Below the pieces are notes generated by a model. The model was not told where the DNA came from. It was given only the letters and a program-made list of their open reading frames with translations, and made no database searches. Made by a program: the position numbers and the translations under genes. From NCBI RefSeq assembly GCF_027922185.1, contig NZ_BSFE01000001.1, forward strand, positions 372,001-436,000: DNA of 64,000 nt, given 5' to 3'. Numbering within the stretch: the stretch's first letter is position 1; each line of letters begins with the position of its first letter. Source of the DNA: Maricaulis virginensis. Its GTDB lineage: Bacteria; Pseudomonadota; Alphaproteobacteria; Caulobacterales; Maricaulaceae. This document shows, in pieces, positions 9,438 to 17,777 of this stretch.

Positions 9438-10679
9438 TCAGTAGCGGCCCAGCCGGCGCACCGAGGAGATTTCCCGGTTGAGCAGGTGCAGATTGTCCAC
9501 CTCGCCGGAGACTTCCTCGCAACGGCCGCGGAAGCCGGCATCCTCGCACACCAGCCAGCGGTCATAGCCGCGCACGTCCAGGCTCAGGGCCCGGTCGTTG
9601 AAGCCGAGGCGTTCCAGATTGTCGATCTCGTGCTCGATACGCACCGAACGGCCGCGCTGGCTGAACTGGTCGTACAGGATGATCTCGCCGCGGCGGTCCC
9701 AGCCGCCGCCGGGATAGCCGCCATTGTCCCAGCCGCCACCGCCGCCATAGCCGTTGTCGATGCGGCGCAGGGAGGTGATCTCGTTGCGCATGCCGTAACG
9801 GCCCAGATCGTTGACCTCGCCCTGCACGCGCTCGCAGCGGCCGCCGAAATCATCGTGCTGGCAGATCAGCCAGGTCTCGCCGCGGGCGACGACGAGGCTG
9901 TCGACCCGGTCGTTGAAGCCCTGGCTGGCCAGGTTGGCGACATCCCAGCTCACATCGACGCGCTGGCCGGTGAAGTCGGGGCCGTCATAGAGGAAGACGC
10001 CGCTGCGCGGGCGGTTGTCGCTGCCCGGACGTCCCGGCCGGCCGGGGCGGCCCGGACGGCTGCCGTAATCCGGTTCGACCGAGGAGATCTGCGCCGCCAT
10101 GCCGCCGCCGATCGAGGGGATGTCGCGATCCACTTCCATGCAGGCGCCGTCGAAATTGGCGTGCTGGCAGACGCGCCAGGAGCGGCGGCCGGAATGGCGG
10201 ATCGAGCGCGCCTGGTCGTTGAAGCCGAGCTGCTGGAGATTGCTCACCGTATCGGTGATCGTCACCGAGCGGCCGGTATAGTTATAGCCCGAATAGAGCG
10301 TGATCGAGCTTTCGCCGGGGCGTCCCGGACGGCCCGGATAGCCCGGATCGGGGCGGCCCAGATAGGCCGGGCGAACGGACGTGATCTGGTTGTCCATCCG
10401 GCCCAGCGAGGGCTGGTCGTTGCGATGGGTCTCGCAGGTGCCGTTGTAATCGTCGTGCTGGCACACGTCCCACTCGCCGGAGACGATCCGGAAGGAGGAG
10501 GTGCGGTCGTTGAAACGGCGGCTCGACAGATTGCGGTCGGCGCCGGTCACGCGGACCTGCTGGCCGGTATAGTTCGGACCGTCATACAGGATGATTTCCT
10601 GGGCATGGGCCGGTGCGGCGGCGGGCAGCCAGGCTGCGGCGAGCAGCGCGGCGCCCAGCGTGGCGGTACGGATGGACAT
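9438..10679 (-). CDS. Secreted beta/gamma-crystallin-like protein, four domains
   Basis: A secreted protein of 413 residues: signal peptide ending 'AAAPAHAQ', then four paired Greek-key beta/gamma-crystallin units, each opening 'I.LYDGPNYTG' and containing 'FNDR..S'. Units are separated by Pro/Gly linkers ('YPGRPGRPG', 'RPGRPGRPG', a Gly/Trp-rich linker). The Ca-binding pattern (N/D)(N/D)xx(S/T)S is intact twice in unit 1 (NDRTSS, DNQITS) and degenerate in units 2-4 (for example NDQARS, RNEITS). Each unit has two cysteines, probably disulfide-bonded. I started at the ATG giving a clean signal peptide; the reading frame is open further upstream. Function is unknown: extracellular or periplasmic calcium or stress protein, or inhibitor. 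Confidence 0.85.
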   Translation of the reverse strand: MSIRTATLGAALLAAAWLPAAAPAHAQEIILYDGPNYTGQQVRVTGADRNLSSRRFNDRTSSFRIVSGEWDVCQHDDYNGTCETHRNDQPSLGRMDNQITSVRPAYLGRPDPGYPGRPGRPGESSITLYSGYNYTGRSVTITDTVSNLQQLGFNDQARSIRHSGRRSWRVCQHANFDGACMEVDRDIPSIGGGMAAQISSVEPDYGSRPGRPGRPGRPGSDNRPRSGVFLYDGPDFTGQRVDVSWDVANLASQGFNDRVDSLVVARGETWLICQHDDFGGRCERVQGEVNDLGRYGMRNEITSLRRIDNGYGGGGGWDNGGYPGGGWDRRGEIILYDQFSQRGRSVRIEHEIDNLERLGFNDRALSLDVRGYDRWLVCEDAGFRGRCEEVSGEVDNLHLLNREISSVRRLGRY

Positions 10680-10807
10680 GGGTTCTCTCCCTCTTGCCAA
10701 TGCGGTGCGAGCTTCACCCTGCCAGAGCCAGCCTGAACCCGAGCGAAGCGACAGGTTCATGCGCGGTTCATGGCCCGGGCGCGGCCCGCAGCCGCATCCC
10801 CCTTTCG

Positions 10808-10826
10808 GGCACCGCCGGGCGGTGCC
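10808..10826 (-). terminator. GC hairpin downstream of the AsmA-family gene
   Basis: GGCACCG and CGGTGCC form a 7-bp stem with a five-base loop between two minus-strand genes. It lacks a T-run, so termination is uncertain. Confidence 0.3.
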
Positions 10827-10842
10827 GGTGTCGATGGCGAAC

Positions 10843-12975
10843 CTAGTTGGGATCGCCGGAATTGTCGTCCGTCTCTTCGGACTGCGAGCGGTCGCGGCGC
10901 TGGTTGAACAGGCCGCGCAGCAATTGCTCGGCCGGATCGACCTCTTCCTCGTCGGTCTGGCCCTCTTCGCCGGCCGTGTCCTCGCTGTCCTTATTGCCCA
11001 GGCCCAGCGCATTGCGCAGCGCGTCGCGGGCGGCATCCTCGGGCGACTGGTTGCGGTCGCCGCCGATGGTATTGCTCAGCGCCCCCTGCAGCAGGGCGCG
11101 CGTGACGGCCTCGGTATCGACGCCATAACCGACATTGTTGAAATCGCCGCGGAAGCGGATCGGCACGACAATGCCCTGCAGGTCGGTCGCACCGCCCTGG
11201 CCCTCGATCGAGGCAACGGCCCGCGGACGCAGGCGATAGTCCAGCGTCTGGCCGGGCAGATCGACCCAGCCCTGGCCTTCCACGCGCAGGAGCGGGGAGA
11301 GCATCAGGAGGTCGTTGTTCGTCAGCCGGCCATTGGCGATGGCGAATGTGCCGCCCAGGCTGGAGAAGTCGGTCTCCTGGCGCTCGCCGACACTGGCCTG
11401 TTCGCTGTCGTCCTCGCTGGTCTCGGCCGCCTGTGCACCGCCGGCGCGGTCGAGGAAGCCGGACACATTGCGGATCGTCTCGGCGATATTGATGCCGACA
11501 ATGGCGCCGTCGGCGAAGTTGAACTCGCCATTACCGCCCAGATTGCGCATCATTGCCGCCTGGCTGTTGCCGGAGGTGGCCAGCGACAGCGTCATGGCGC
11601 CGGTCCCGGCCAGCCGGTCGAACCCGGCCGCCGCGTCCAGGAAGGGCAGGGCGTCCAGCCCGGCCAGGCTGGCATCCAGCGAGAAGGAGGGCGTCGCCGT
11701 GCGGGCATTGGCCACGATGGTGACATTGCCCTGGCCTTCATACAGCGAGATCCGCTCCAGCACGGCCTGCAGGCGGCGGTTCTCGACCACGGCCCGCAGG
11801 GCCGCATCGGTCACCTCGATATCGCGCACCTGCAGCCGGCCGATATTCAGGGACAGATCGGCATCGGCAATACCCAGGCCGGCGAAATCGATCGCTTCCT
11901 CGCTCCAGGGCGGGATGCCGCCGCCGGCCGCCGGGGCGGCATCCTCGGCGGGGGCGGGCAGATAGGGGTTCACATTCAGCTCGTCCAGATCCAGACGGCC
12001 GGTCAGGCGCGGCCGGCTGCCCGACAGGTCGGCGGCCAGATTGCCCGAGCCGCGGATCTCGTCGAAACGGATCGAACGGGCCGTCAGGCCCAGGCGCGAA
12101 GTCGTGCCCTCGATCCGGCCCTGCGCGGCAAAGCGCTGCAGGTTCTCGCCCGGCGGCAGCGGGCTGCCGGCAAAGGCGGCGAGCGCGCGGATGGACGGGA
12201 TATCGGCCGAGAAGTCGCCGGCAAACTCGATATCCTGGGAGGCCGGGATTTCCCCGTCGAAGCTGACATCGACCAGGTTTCCGCCCAGCGACAGGGTGAG
12301 CGGCGTGGCGCGGCCCTCGAAGAAGTCGCGGATCGAGCCCAGCTCGGCATCGAAGGTCATCGCCTCGCCATCGGCCGAGAGCGAGCCGTCGATCGCGGTC
12401 GGCGCGTCCAGCGAGGGCAGGGCGATGGCCAGGTCCAGACCGGTGATCTCGCGGCTCTGGCTGCCATCGCTGTAGAAGATCGAGGCGTTCTCGATGCGCA
12501 CATCGCCGAAACTGGCATCGATCGGCAGGGCGCCGGGCTGGCGCACGAAACCGTCGCCCGCCGGTGCGGCCGGGGCAGGGGCGGCGTCGAGATCGGCAAA
12601 GGTCCAGTTATTGCCGCCGGCGCGCTGTTCCAGCCGGATCACCGGGTCGACCAGCACGAACTCGGTGATCTCCACCCGGCGCGACAGCAGCGGGATCAGT
12701 TCCAGGCCGACCCGCATCTCGCCCATCTGCGCGAAGGGCTCGTTCGAGAAGCCCTCGGCATTGGCGATGGTGACGTCGCGCGCCACCACCTGCACCCGCG
12801 GCAGGATGGTCAGGCTGACATCGCCGGCCAGCGCGACCGGCCGGTTCAGCGCGTCGCCGGCGGCGGCCTCCACGCGGTCGCGATAGGCCGAGGCCGGGAT
12901 CACGGCGGGCAGAATGAAGGCGGCGCCCACGACGAGGGCGACGAGGACAAGAAGGATGAGGCCGAGGCGTTTCAT
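10843..12975 (-). CDS. AsmA-family inner-membrane-anchored protein
   Basis: AsmA family, 710 residues: an N-terminal signal anchor ('LILLVLVALVVGAAFILPAV', residues 4-23) followed by a long beta-rich periplasmic body and an AsmA C-terminal region ('LLMLSPLLRVEGQGWVDLPG', about residues 560-580). The tail is acidic and low-complexity with Q/D/E/R. Family members are bridge-like proteins proposed to move or shelter phospholipids in the envelope. The minus-strand ATG at 12,975 starts directly at the anchor. Confidence 0.9.
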   Translation of the reverse strand: MKRLGLILLVLVALVVGAAFILPAVIPASAYRDRVEAAAGDALNRPVALAGDVSLTILPRVQVVARDVTIANAEGFSNEPFAQMGEMRVGLELIPLLSRRVEITEFVLVDPVIRLEQRAGGNNWTFADLDAAPAPAAPAGDGFVRQPGALPIDASFGDVRIENASIFYSDGSQSREITGLDLAIALPSLDAPTAIDGSLSADGEAMTFDAELGSIRDFFEGRATPLTLSLGGNLVDVSFDGEIPASQDIEFAGDFSADIPSIRALAAFAGSPLPPGENLQRFAAQGRIEGTTSRLGLTARSIRFDEIRGSGNLAADLSGSRPRLTGRLDLDELNVNPYLPAPAEDAAPAAGGGIPPWSEEAIDFAGLGIADADLSLNIGRLQVRDIEVTDAALRAVVENRRLQAVLERISLYEGQGNVTIVANARTATPSFSLDASLAGLDALPFLDAAAGFDRLAGTGAMTLSLATSGNSQAAMMRNLGGNGEFNFADGAIVGINIAETIRNVSGFLDRAGGAQAAETSEDDSEQASVGERQETDFSSLGGTFAIANGRLTNNDLLMLSPLLRVEGQGWVDLPGQTLDYRLRPRAVASIEGQGGATDLQGIVVPIRFRGDFNNVGYGVDTEAVTRALLQGALSNTIGGDRNQSPEDAARDALRNALGLGNKDSEDTAGEEGQTDEEEVDPAEQLLRGLFNQRRDRSQSEETDDNSGDPN

Positions 12976-13102
12976 GGGGGACAGGCTCCAAAAGGATTCG
13001 GACGCACACTAGCACCTGCGATTGTCGCTTTCTTGGCAAGACGGGCAGGCGGCTGTGCGTTATTGTAAAGGAGAATGTGTCGGAAAACCAAAGGGGAAGG
13101 GT

Positions 13103-13918
13103 ATGCCGGACACCTGCTGCAACCGCACCGCATCCGCCAGCGGCCTTGTGCGCCGCCGCGAACTCATCATCGGCCTGGCCGCCGGCACCGTGCTGCCGCT
13201 GGCCGCGGGCTGTGCCGACAATGCCGCGCTGGGCCGCTCCCAGCTGATGCTGGTCTCCGACGGCCAGCTGGCGCAGATGTCGAACCAGGCCTGGCACGAT
13301 ACGCTGCGCGAGGAGCGCGTGCTGCGCGATCCCAGCTATCAGCGCCGGCTGGAACGGGTCGGCGCGCGCATCGTCCCGGCCTCCGGCCTCACCCGGTATG
13401 ACTGGGAATACGTCGTCTTCGACAGCGACGAACGCAATGCCTGGGTCCTGCCCAATGGCAAGGTCGCCTTCTACAAGGGCCTGATGGACCTGATGGAGGG
13501 CGACGGGCATATCGCCACCGTGCTGGGTCACGAAATCGCCCATATCGCCGGCCGCCACTCGGCCGAGCGCGCCAGCCAGCAGCTCGCCTCCCAGGTCGGC
13601 ATCTCCCTGGTCACCGGCGCGCTGGGCAACAGCCAGTACAGCCAGTACAGCCAGGAGATCGGCGCCGCGCTGGGCATGGGCGCCACCTACGGCATCATCC
13701 TGCCCTATTCGCGTGAGCACGAATACGAGGCCGACCGGATCGGCGTCGATTACATGGTGCGCGCCGGATACAATCCCCAGGACGCGCTCGACTTCTGGAT
13801 GGGCATGGCCGCCATGAACCAGCGCCAGACCGCCGAATTCGGCTCCACCCACCCCTCCGACGCCAACCGCATCGCCGCCATGCGCCAGCACATGCGGGCG
13901 CGGGGGTATATCTCTTAG
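13103..13918 (+). CDS. M48-family metalloprotease lipoprotein
   Basis: A zinc protease of the YggG/LoiP-BepA type, 271 residues, probably outer-membrane-attached in the periplasm. Residues 17-36 form a signal with 'RRR' then a hydrophobic stretch and the lipobox 'LAAGC' (lipidated C37). The zinc site is H143-E-x-x-H147 in 'GHEIAHIAG', with the third ligand E209 in 'EYEADRIG'. The ATG follows AAGGGGAAGG; the frame is open upstream but without an SD. Likely role: outer-membrane protein quality control. There is no TPR tail, so it is LoiP-like rather than BepA. Confidence 0.9.
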   Translation: MPDTCCNRTASASGLVRRRELIIGLAAGTVLPLAAGCADNAALGRSQLMLVSDGQLAQMSNQAWHDTLREERVLRDPSYQRRLERVGARIVPASGLTRYDWEYVVFDSDERNAWVLPNGKVAFYKGLMDLMEGDGHIATVLGHEIAHIAGRHSAERASQQLASQVGISLVTGALGNSQYSQYSQEIGAALGMGATYGIILPYSREHEYEADRIGVDYMVRAGYNPQDALDFWMGMAAMNQRQTAEFGSTHPSDANRIAAMRQHMRARGYIS

Positions 13919-13960
13919 GGGTGTAAGGAATTTGGCGGGACGGGTAGAGCGCCATCCTCG

Positions 13961-14142
13961 CCCTTGATGGGGGCTGAGGAGCCCAAGAACAGTCCGGGGG
14001 ACTGTTCGACGCGACGAAGGGCCGCTGCGACAGCCGGACGGAGGGTGTGAATCCCGGTGTGCGCCGTGGCCAGCACCGGGATTCCCCCCCTCCGACCCCT
14101 CCTTCGCCAAGGCTGCGGAGGGCCTACCTTCCCCATCAAGGG
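13961..14142. repeat. Nested palindromic intergenic element
   Basis: The 381-base gap between the protease gene and tRNA-His holds no gene but several inverted repeats. CCCTTGATGGGG (13961-13972) pairs with CCCCATCAAGGG (14131-14142). Inside lie GAACAGTCC/GGACTGTTC (13987-14007, 3-base loop) and GAATCCCGGTG/CACCGGGATTC (14049-14084). Together they could fold as one branched structure. It resembles the interspersed palindromic elements common in alphaproteobacterial intergenic DNA. Confidence 0.6.
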
Positions 14143-14299
14143 GAAGGACCGGCAAGCGCTCGGGATCAGCCCTTTCCCGCCCGCCGCAGCCCGCCCGCAC
14201 AGCGGCCTGCAAATCGCCTGACGAAGCAGTTGCCAGCGCGCGGGAGGGACGCTAGTTTCCCGCGCCTCACGCCCCCTTTGCGGACCGTGACACCCGAGT

Positions 14300-14376
14300 G
14301 CCGCCTTAGCTCAGTTGGTTAGAGCGCTAGATTGTGGATCTAGAGGTCCCCTGTTCAAACCAGGGAGGCGGTACCA
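14300..14376 (+). tRNA. tRNA-His (anticodon GUG)
   Basis: A complete cloverleaf of 77 bases with encoded CCA. The anticodon loop TTGTGGA reads GTG. The acceptor stem is GCCGCCT / AGGCGGT, so position 1-72 is G-U, the discriminator is A73, and the base before position 1 is T. The usual G-1/C73 histidine identity pair is therefore absent, as known for a clade of alphaproteobacteria with an atypical HisRS. Confidence 0.96.
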
Positions 14377-14561
14377 TTTTTCCTTCTCTTTCTTTCGCAT
14401 CAGTGGCGCTTCAGACTCTCTGCACAGGAAGAAGCGAGAGCGGTAAGTTCTGCGTCGCCCTAGGAAGTGGTTGCTGGAAACCTCTGAGTAGGGAGCCGCT
14501 TGTTTGATCTGCCCTGCGCATTGTGGCACTACACGCTCAAGAAGTGTTGCAGGGGGGTGCA

Positions 14562-15389
14562 ATGCCAAAGTTTGAAAAGCTGAGAATATCGCTTCATCGT
14601 TCGAGGCCGGGCGAACTCTTTGAGAGCGCGGGAATTCCCGACAGTCATCTGTCCCGGTCGGATTTTCTTGCGCGAGTGTTCGGCGAGCGTCGCATGTTTC
14701 TGGGGCGAGGAAGGCGACGGATCGTTTATACTCCATTGGAGTCTGTTCGCGAGGGTTTCGTCGCTGGCTTCTTTGCGAAGGAAAGCCCCGCGCTTCTGAT
14801 GCATGAAGACTTCACAGAATACATGGCAGAGAATTTCGAACTCTCGTTGTTCATTCTTTCTATGGATCGCGATCAGATTGTTTGGATGGAGCATAACCGA
14901 GCCGTTGGCTCGCCAAGGTCAGTCTTAGAGGCTTTTTTTGGCGGGTTGGACGTAAATGGCCCACTTTCAGATTGGCAAGCTTTTGTCCGGCATTTCGAGA
15001 ACCCTGAAAGCTATTGGGAAGCGGTAGAACGGCATCGCTCTCGAATTGCCAAGGTGACATTCCGTTTCGTACCTCCCAATGCTTTTGAAGGGGATGCCTT
15101 GGCGCAGAAATTCTATACGGCGATTCAGAATGAGGCCCAGAACGAGACGCTTGAGGAGACCTTCAAGGCTCCGCCCGGTAAACTCAAATTGGATGGCCCG
15201 ATGATGAAGGCAAGCGCTGAAGTTGCGGAGAAGGGCGCTGGGGAGAAAGAGTTATATGCTGAGAAAGGCAGGATCTTATACTCTTCAAAAAATGGGCGCA
15301 TCGTCGAAGAGGTGCCAGAGGAAGATATGCCTGATGTGCAGAATCCGAGCTTTCTGAACCGGGTAATTTCGAGGCTATTCGATCGATGA
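14562..15389 (+). CDS. Unknown soluble protein of a tRNA-His-adjacent cassette
   Basis: A 275-residue protein I do not recognise. There is no signal peptide or membrane segment. The N-terminal two-thirds are mixed alpha/beta ('GRGRRRIVYTPLESVREGFV', 'SLFILSMDRDQIVWMEHNRA'); around residue 175 lies 'VTFRFVPPNAFEGD', and the C-terminus is charged. The ATG follows AGGGGGG. Base composition is clearly poorer in GC than the flanks, suggesting transfer. It overlaps the next gene by ATGA, so the two products are probably stoichiometrically linked. A defence or stress role is only a guess from position and architecture. Confidence 0.7.
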   Translation: MPKFEKLRISLHRSRPGELFESAGIPDSHLSRSDFLARVFGERRMFLGRGRRRIVYTPLESVREGFVAGFFAKESPALLMHEDFTEYMAENFELSLFILSMDRDQIVWMEHNRAVGSPRSVLEAFFGGLDVNGPLSDWQAFVRHFENPESYWEAVERHRSRIAKVTFRFVPPNAFEGDALAQKFYTAIQNEAQNETLEETFKAPPGKLKLDGPMMKASAEVAEKGAGEKELYAEKGRILYSSKNGRIVEEVPEEDMPDVQNPSFLNRVISRLFDR

Positions 15390-15955
15390 AAATTTATCGT
15401 CTTGGTCTGATATTTGTGAGTTCTGCGCTTCTAGGTTCCGCAGCTATTTGCCGTCCAGCTTGGTTGTCAGAGAATTCATTTCTAGATTCATTTGTATCAC
15501 ACGAAATCATGGCTTTTTTGATCGTTGTACTTACGATCACATTTGCCTCGGTTGCTAACCTGCACCTTTCTCTTGCTCGCACAATCGAACGTCTCGTGAC
15601 TTCGCCCGAGCGCCGTGCGGTGGTGGATAAAGAGTATGCGGAGCCGCTTCGCGCCGATCTTAACTCAAGCGCTTGGTTATTGTTCTGGGCGTTCGTCGTG
15701 TGCGCTATATCGCTCGTTGTGAAGGGGCAATTTGATGACAACGATCACGTCGTCGCGTTCGTTCACGCTGTTGCCGTCGAGGTGACGATAATTAATGGGC
15801 TTGTCCTTCACGATATTTATCGAACCGTGTTTATCGTAATCAAAGCCGCGACTGTATCCGGAGCACACGATGCACCGATGGAGCCTTCCGCTCAGGATTC
15901 GCCGCCCGCGGCTGAGAGTAGTGAATCCTCTTCGGAAAGTGGCTCTTCCCCCTAA
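15386..15955 (+). CDS. Four-helix membrane protein coupled to the upstream unknown gene
   Basis: A 189-residue integral membrane protein. Hydrophobic segments are near residues 5-25, 37-60, 95-115 and 123-150, then a hydrophilic Ser/Glu/Pro-rich cytoplasmic-type tail ('ESSESSSESGSSP'). It overlaps its partner by ATGA. No family is recognised. The soluble-plus-membrane pairing resembles the layout, not the sequence, of membrane-coupled defence modules such as Kiwa. The AT-rich composition matches the partner. Confidence 0.7.
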   Translation: MKIYRLGLIFVSSALLGSAAICRPAWLSENSFLDSFVSHEIMAFLIVVLTITFASVANLHLSLARTIERLVTSPERRAVVDKEYAEPLRADLNSSAWLLFWAFVVCAISLVVKGQFDDNDHVVAFVHAVAVEVTIINGLVLHDIYRTVFIVIKAATVSGAHDAPMEPSAQDSPPAAESSESSSESGSSP

Positions 15956-16353
15956 ACCCCCGCCCGCCCCACAGCCGCGGACACCATGAAGGCCGACCGG
16001 CTCATGCCGGCGCGGGTGGCGGCCTGGTCGATCAGGGCGAGCTGGCCGGTGTCGATGGAGAGGTTGATGCGGGTGGTGCGGCCGCTGGTGATGGCGGGCG
16101 CGATCAGCGGGGTGAGGACGGCGTCCCGCCGGTCCTCCAGAAACTCCGGATCCGCAAGCAGCGCCCCGATCGCCCGCGGAGCGGGGACGGTCTCGCCATC
16201 CTGTTTCATCCCCTCCAGATGCAGGGCGAGGGCGGTTCGCGCCTCCTCGAGCGCAGCCTCGACGGTCTCTCCCGCCGACACGCATCCCGGCAGGTCCGGA
16301 AAGGACACGCTGAAATCCGACTGGGGGTCCTTGTGGACCAGGGCGACATACAT
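15952..16353 (-). CDS. hicB: HicB-family antitoxin
   Basis: Antitoxin of 133 residues. Residues 1-50 are the degenerate RNase-H-like HicB fold ('SVSFPDLPGCVSAGET', 'ALALHLEGM'). Residues 95-125 are a ribbon-helix-helix DNA-binding domain ('TTRINLSIDTGQLALIDQA', 'GMSRSAFMVSAA'). It binds HicA and represses the locus. The minus-strand ATG follows AGGAGA. It has its own promoter with a palindromic operator between it and hicA, which is upstream. Confidence 0.93.
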   Translation of the reverse strand: MYVALVHKDPQSDFSVSFPDLPGCVSAGETVEAALEEARTALALHLEGMKQDGETVPAPRAIGALLADPEFLEDRRDAVLTPLIAPAITSGRTTRINLSIDTGQLALIDQAATRAGMSRSAFMVSAAVGRAGV

Positions 16354-16396
16354 GATCCGCGTCTCCTGTCCGGGGCTGGCATTCCGGCTCGGCGAC

Positions 16397-16425
16397 AATA
16401 TACACACTGAGTGTGTATTTCTCAA
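16397..16425 (-). promoter_or_regulatory. hicB promoter with palindromic operator
   Basis: On the minus strand, TTGAGA and TATATT are separated by exactly 17 bases. A perfect inverted repeat, ATACACACT-G-AGTGTGTAT (16400-16418), fills the spacer and overlaps the -10. HicB's ribbon-helix-helix domain is the natural ligand (inference). Confidence 0.7.
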
Positions 16426-16468
16426 TCGGTGGGCATTGCGGCTGGTGACGATCACGGCCGATGGGAGA

Positions 16469-16663
16469 CTACAGCTTGTCCCAGCCCGCCTGACGGCAGA
16501 TCGATTTCAGCGTTCCCGCGGCAAGCGTGCGGCGGGGATGAGGCACGGTGACACGTCCGGGGCGGTCGGGATGCTTCCATTGGGTATGGCTGCCCTTCTG
16601 GGCAATCTTCACCCATCCCGCCTTCTCAAGGCGCCGGATAATGTCCCTGCTGCTGACCGGCAT
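16469..16663 (-). CDS. hicA: HicA-family mRNA interferase toxin
   Basis: Toxin of 64 residues with the double-stranded-RNA-binding-like HicA fold: 'SSRDIIRRLEKAGW', the catalytic histidine in 'QKGSHTQWKHP', and the C-terminal 'GTLKSICRQAGWD'. It cleaves mRNA when free of HicB. I chose the ATG that gives the family-typical N-terminus 'MPVSSRDII'. It lies upstream of hicB, separated by 115 bases that hold a second promoter, unlike tightly coupled TA pairs. Confidence 0.92.
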   Translation of the reverse strand: MPVSSRDIIRRLEKAGWVKIAQKGSHTQWKHPDRPGRVTVPHPRRTLAAGTLKSICRQAGWDKL

Positions 16664-16680
16664 GCGGTTTCCGTGTGCTG

Positions 16681-16714
16681 GTGACAATATACAATCAAGA
16701 GTAGTTGTTGTCAC
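16681..16714 (-). promoter_or_regulatory. hicA promoter region
   Basis: Minus-strand GTGACA and TATATT are 17 bases apart. GTGACAA (16681-16687) and TTGTCAC (16708-16714) form an inverted repeat spanning the promoter. The 11-base GACAATATACA around the -10 recurs exactly at the hicB promoter, so both may answer to the same regulator. Confidence 0.6.
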
Positions 16715-16858
16715 GCCCGCGCGTCCGCTTCCCCCTCCGGCCGTGTATTTCCGCCATCAACTTATCCACTGCCCTGCGGCCCGTGCGATAATGGGGGATC
16801 GGGTTAGGCTGGCGCCGGTTGGCAGAGCTGGCCGCAGAGCCGGCAGGAGGCGGATGCA

Positions 16859-17767
16859 ATGGACGGAACGGGTCCGGATTTGACGGTGCAGACGGTATCC
16901 CTGCCGGGCGGGACGGTGTCGCTGCGCGTCTGGTCCAATCCCGGCAAGCCGCGCCTGGCTTTCCTGCACGCCAATGGTTTCTGCGCCTCGGCCTATCGCC
17001 AGGTGTTCGAGAAACTGGCCGGAGACTACGAGATCTGGGCCCCGGATCTGCGCGGTCACGGCGCCACAACGCTGCCGGCCGACGCAGACATGCACCGCTC
17101 ATGGGGCATCTATGTTACCGATATGATGGCCTTGTGGGGGCAGTTGGGCTTCGTTCCGGATGCGCTGGCGGGCCATTCCATGGGCGCCACCACGGCCCTG
17201 ATGACCGCAGCCCGCCTGGCTCGCGAGGGCAAGCCTGTCCCCGTTCTGGCCCTGATCGAACCGGTGATCCTGCCGCGCCCGGTCTACTGGCTTGCCCGCT
17301 CGCCCTTCTTCGCGCTCAACCGCAATCGCATGCCGATCGCCCGCCAGGCGCGCCGCCGCCGCAATGGCTGGCCGGACCGCGAGGCGGCCCGGCAGCGCTA
17401 TGCCAAACACCCCGGTTTTGCCCGCTGGGCGCCGGGCGTTCTGGAGGATTATCTGGAGGGTGGCCTGAAGGCGGCCGGGGCCGGGAAGGGCGAGGGGCAA
17501 GAAAAACTTGTCCTCGCCTGCGACCCCGCCTGGGAGGCTGCGAATTACGAGGCCCAGGCCCACAATCCCGACGCCGCCGCCCGGCAGGTTGCCGGGCGCG
17601 CGCACGTGCTGCAGGCGGGGCACGGCTCGACCCTGATGCGCCCGCGCGCGCTGACCCGCTACGGGGCCAGGCTGACGCGCATGGACGATCTGGGCCATCT
17701 CGCCCCGATGCAGGCACCGGACCGGATCGCCGACTGGCTGTCCGGTGCCCTGCGGGGCGATGACTGA
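16859..17767 (+). CDS. Alpha/beta-fold hydrolase
   Basis: A 302-residue cytoplasmic alpha/beta hydrolase. The oxyanion region is 'FLHANGFCASAY', the nucleophile S107 in 'AGHSMGA', and the likely catalytic His in 'DLGHLAPMQ' near the C-terminus. 'APDLRGHGAT' is the conserved strand-4 motif. A strong SD (GGCAGGAGG) precedes the ATG. Substrate unknown; esterase or lipase-like by family. It converges with the next gene with only 10 bases between stop codons. Confidence 0.9.
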   Translation: MDGTGPDLTVQTVSLPGGTVSLRVWSNPGKPRLAFLHANGFCASAYRQVFEKLAGDYEIWAPDLRGHGATTLPADADMHRSWGIYVTDMMALWGQLGFVPDALAGHSMGATTALMTAARLAREGKPVPVLALIEPVILPRPVYWLARSPFFALNRNRMPIARQARRRRNGWPDREAARQRYAKHPGFARWAPGVLEDYLEGGLKAAGAGKGEGQEKLVLACDPAWEAANYEAQAHNPDAAARQVAGRAHVLQAGHGSTLMRPRALTRYGARLTRMDDLGHLAPMQAPDRIADWLSGALRGDD

Positions 17768-17777
17768 GGCGTGGCGA

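Noticed and set aside
14377..15960. tRNA-His as attachment site of the neighbouring cassette
   Set aside because: No copy of the tRNA 3' end was found downstream and there is no integrase.
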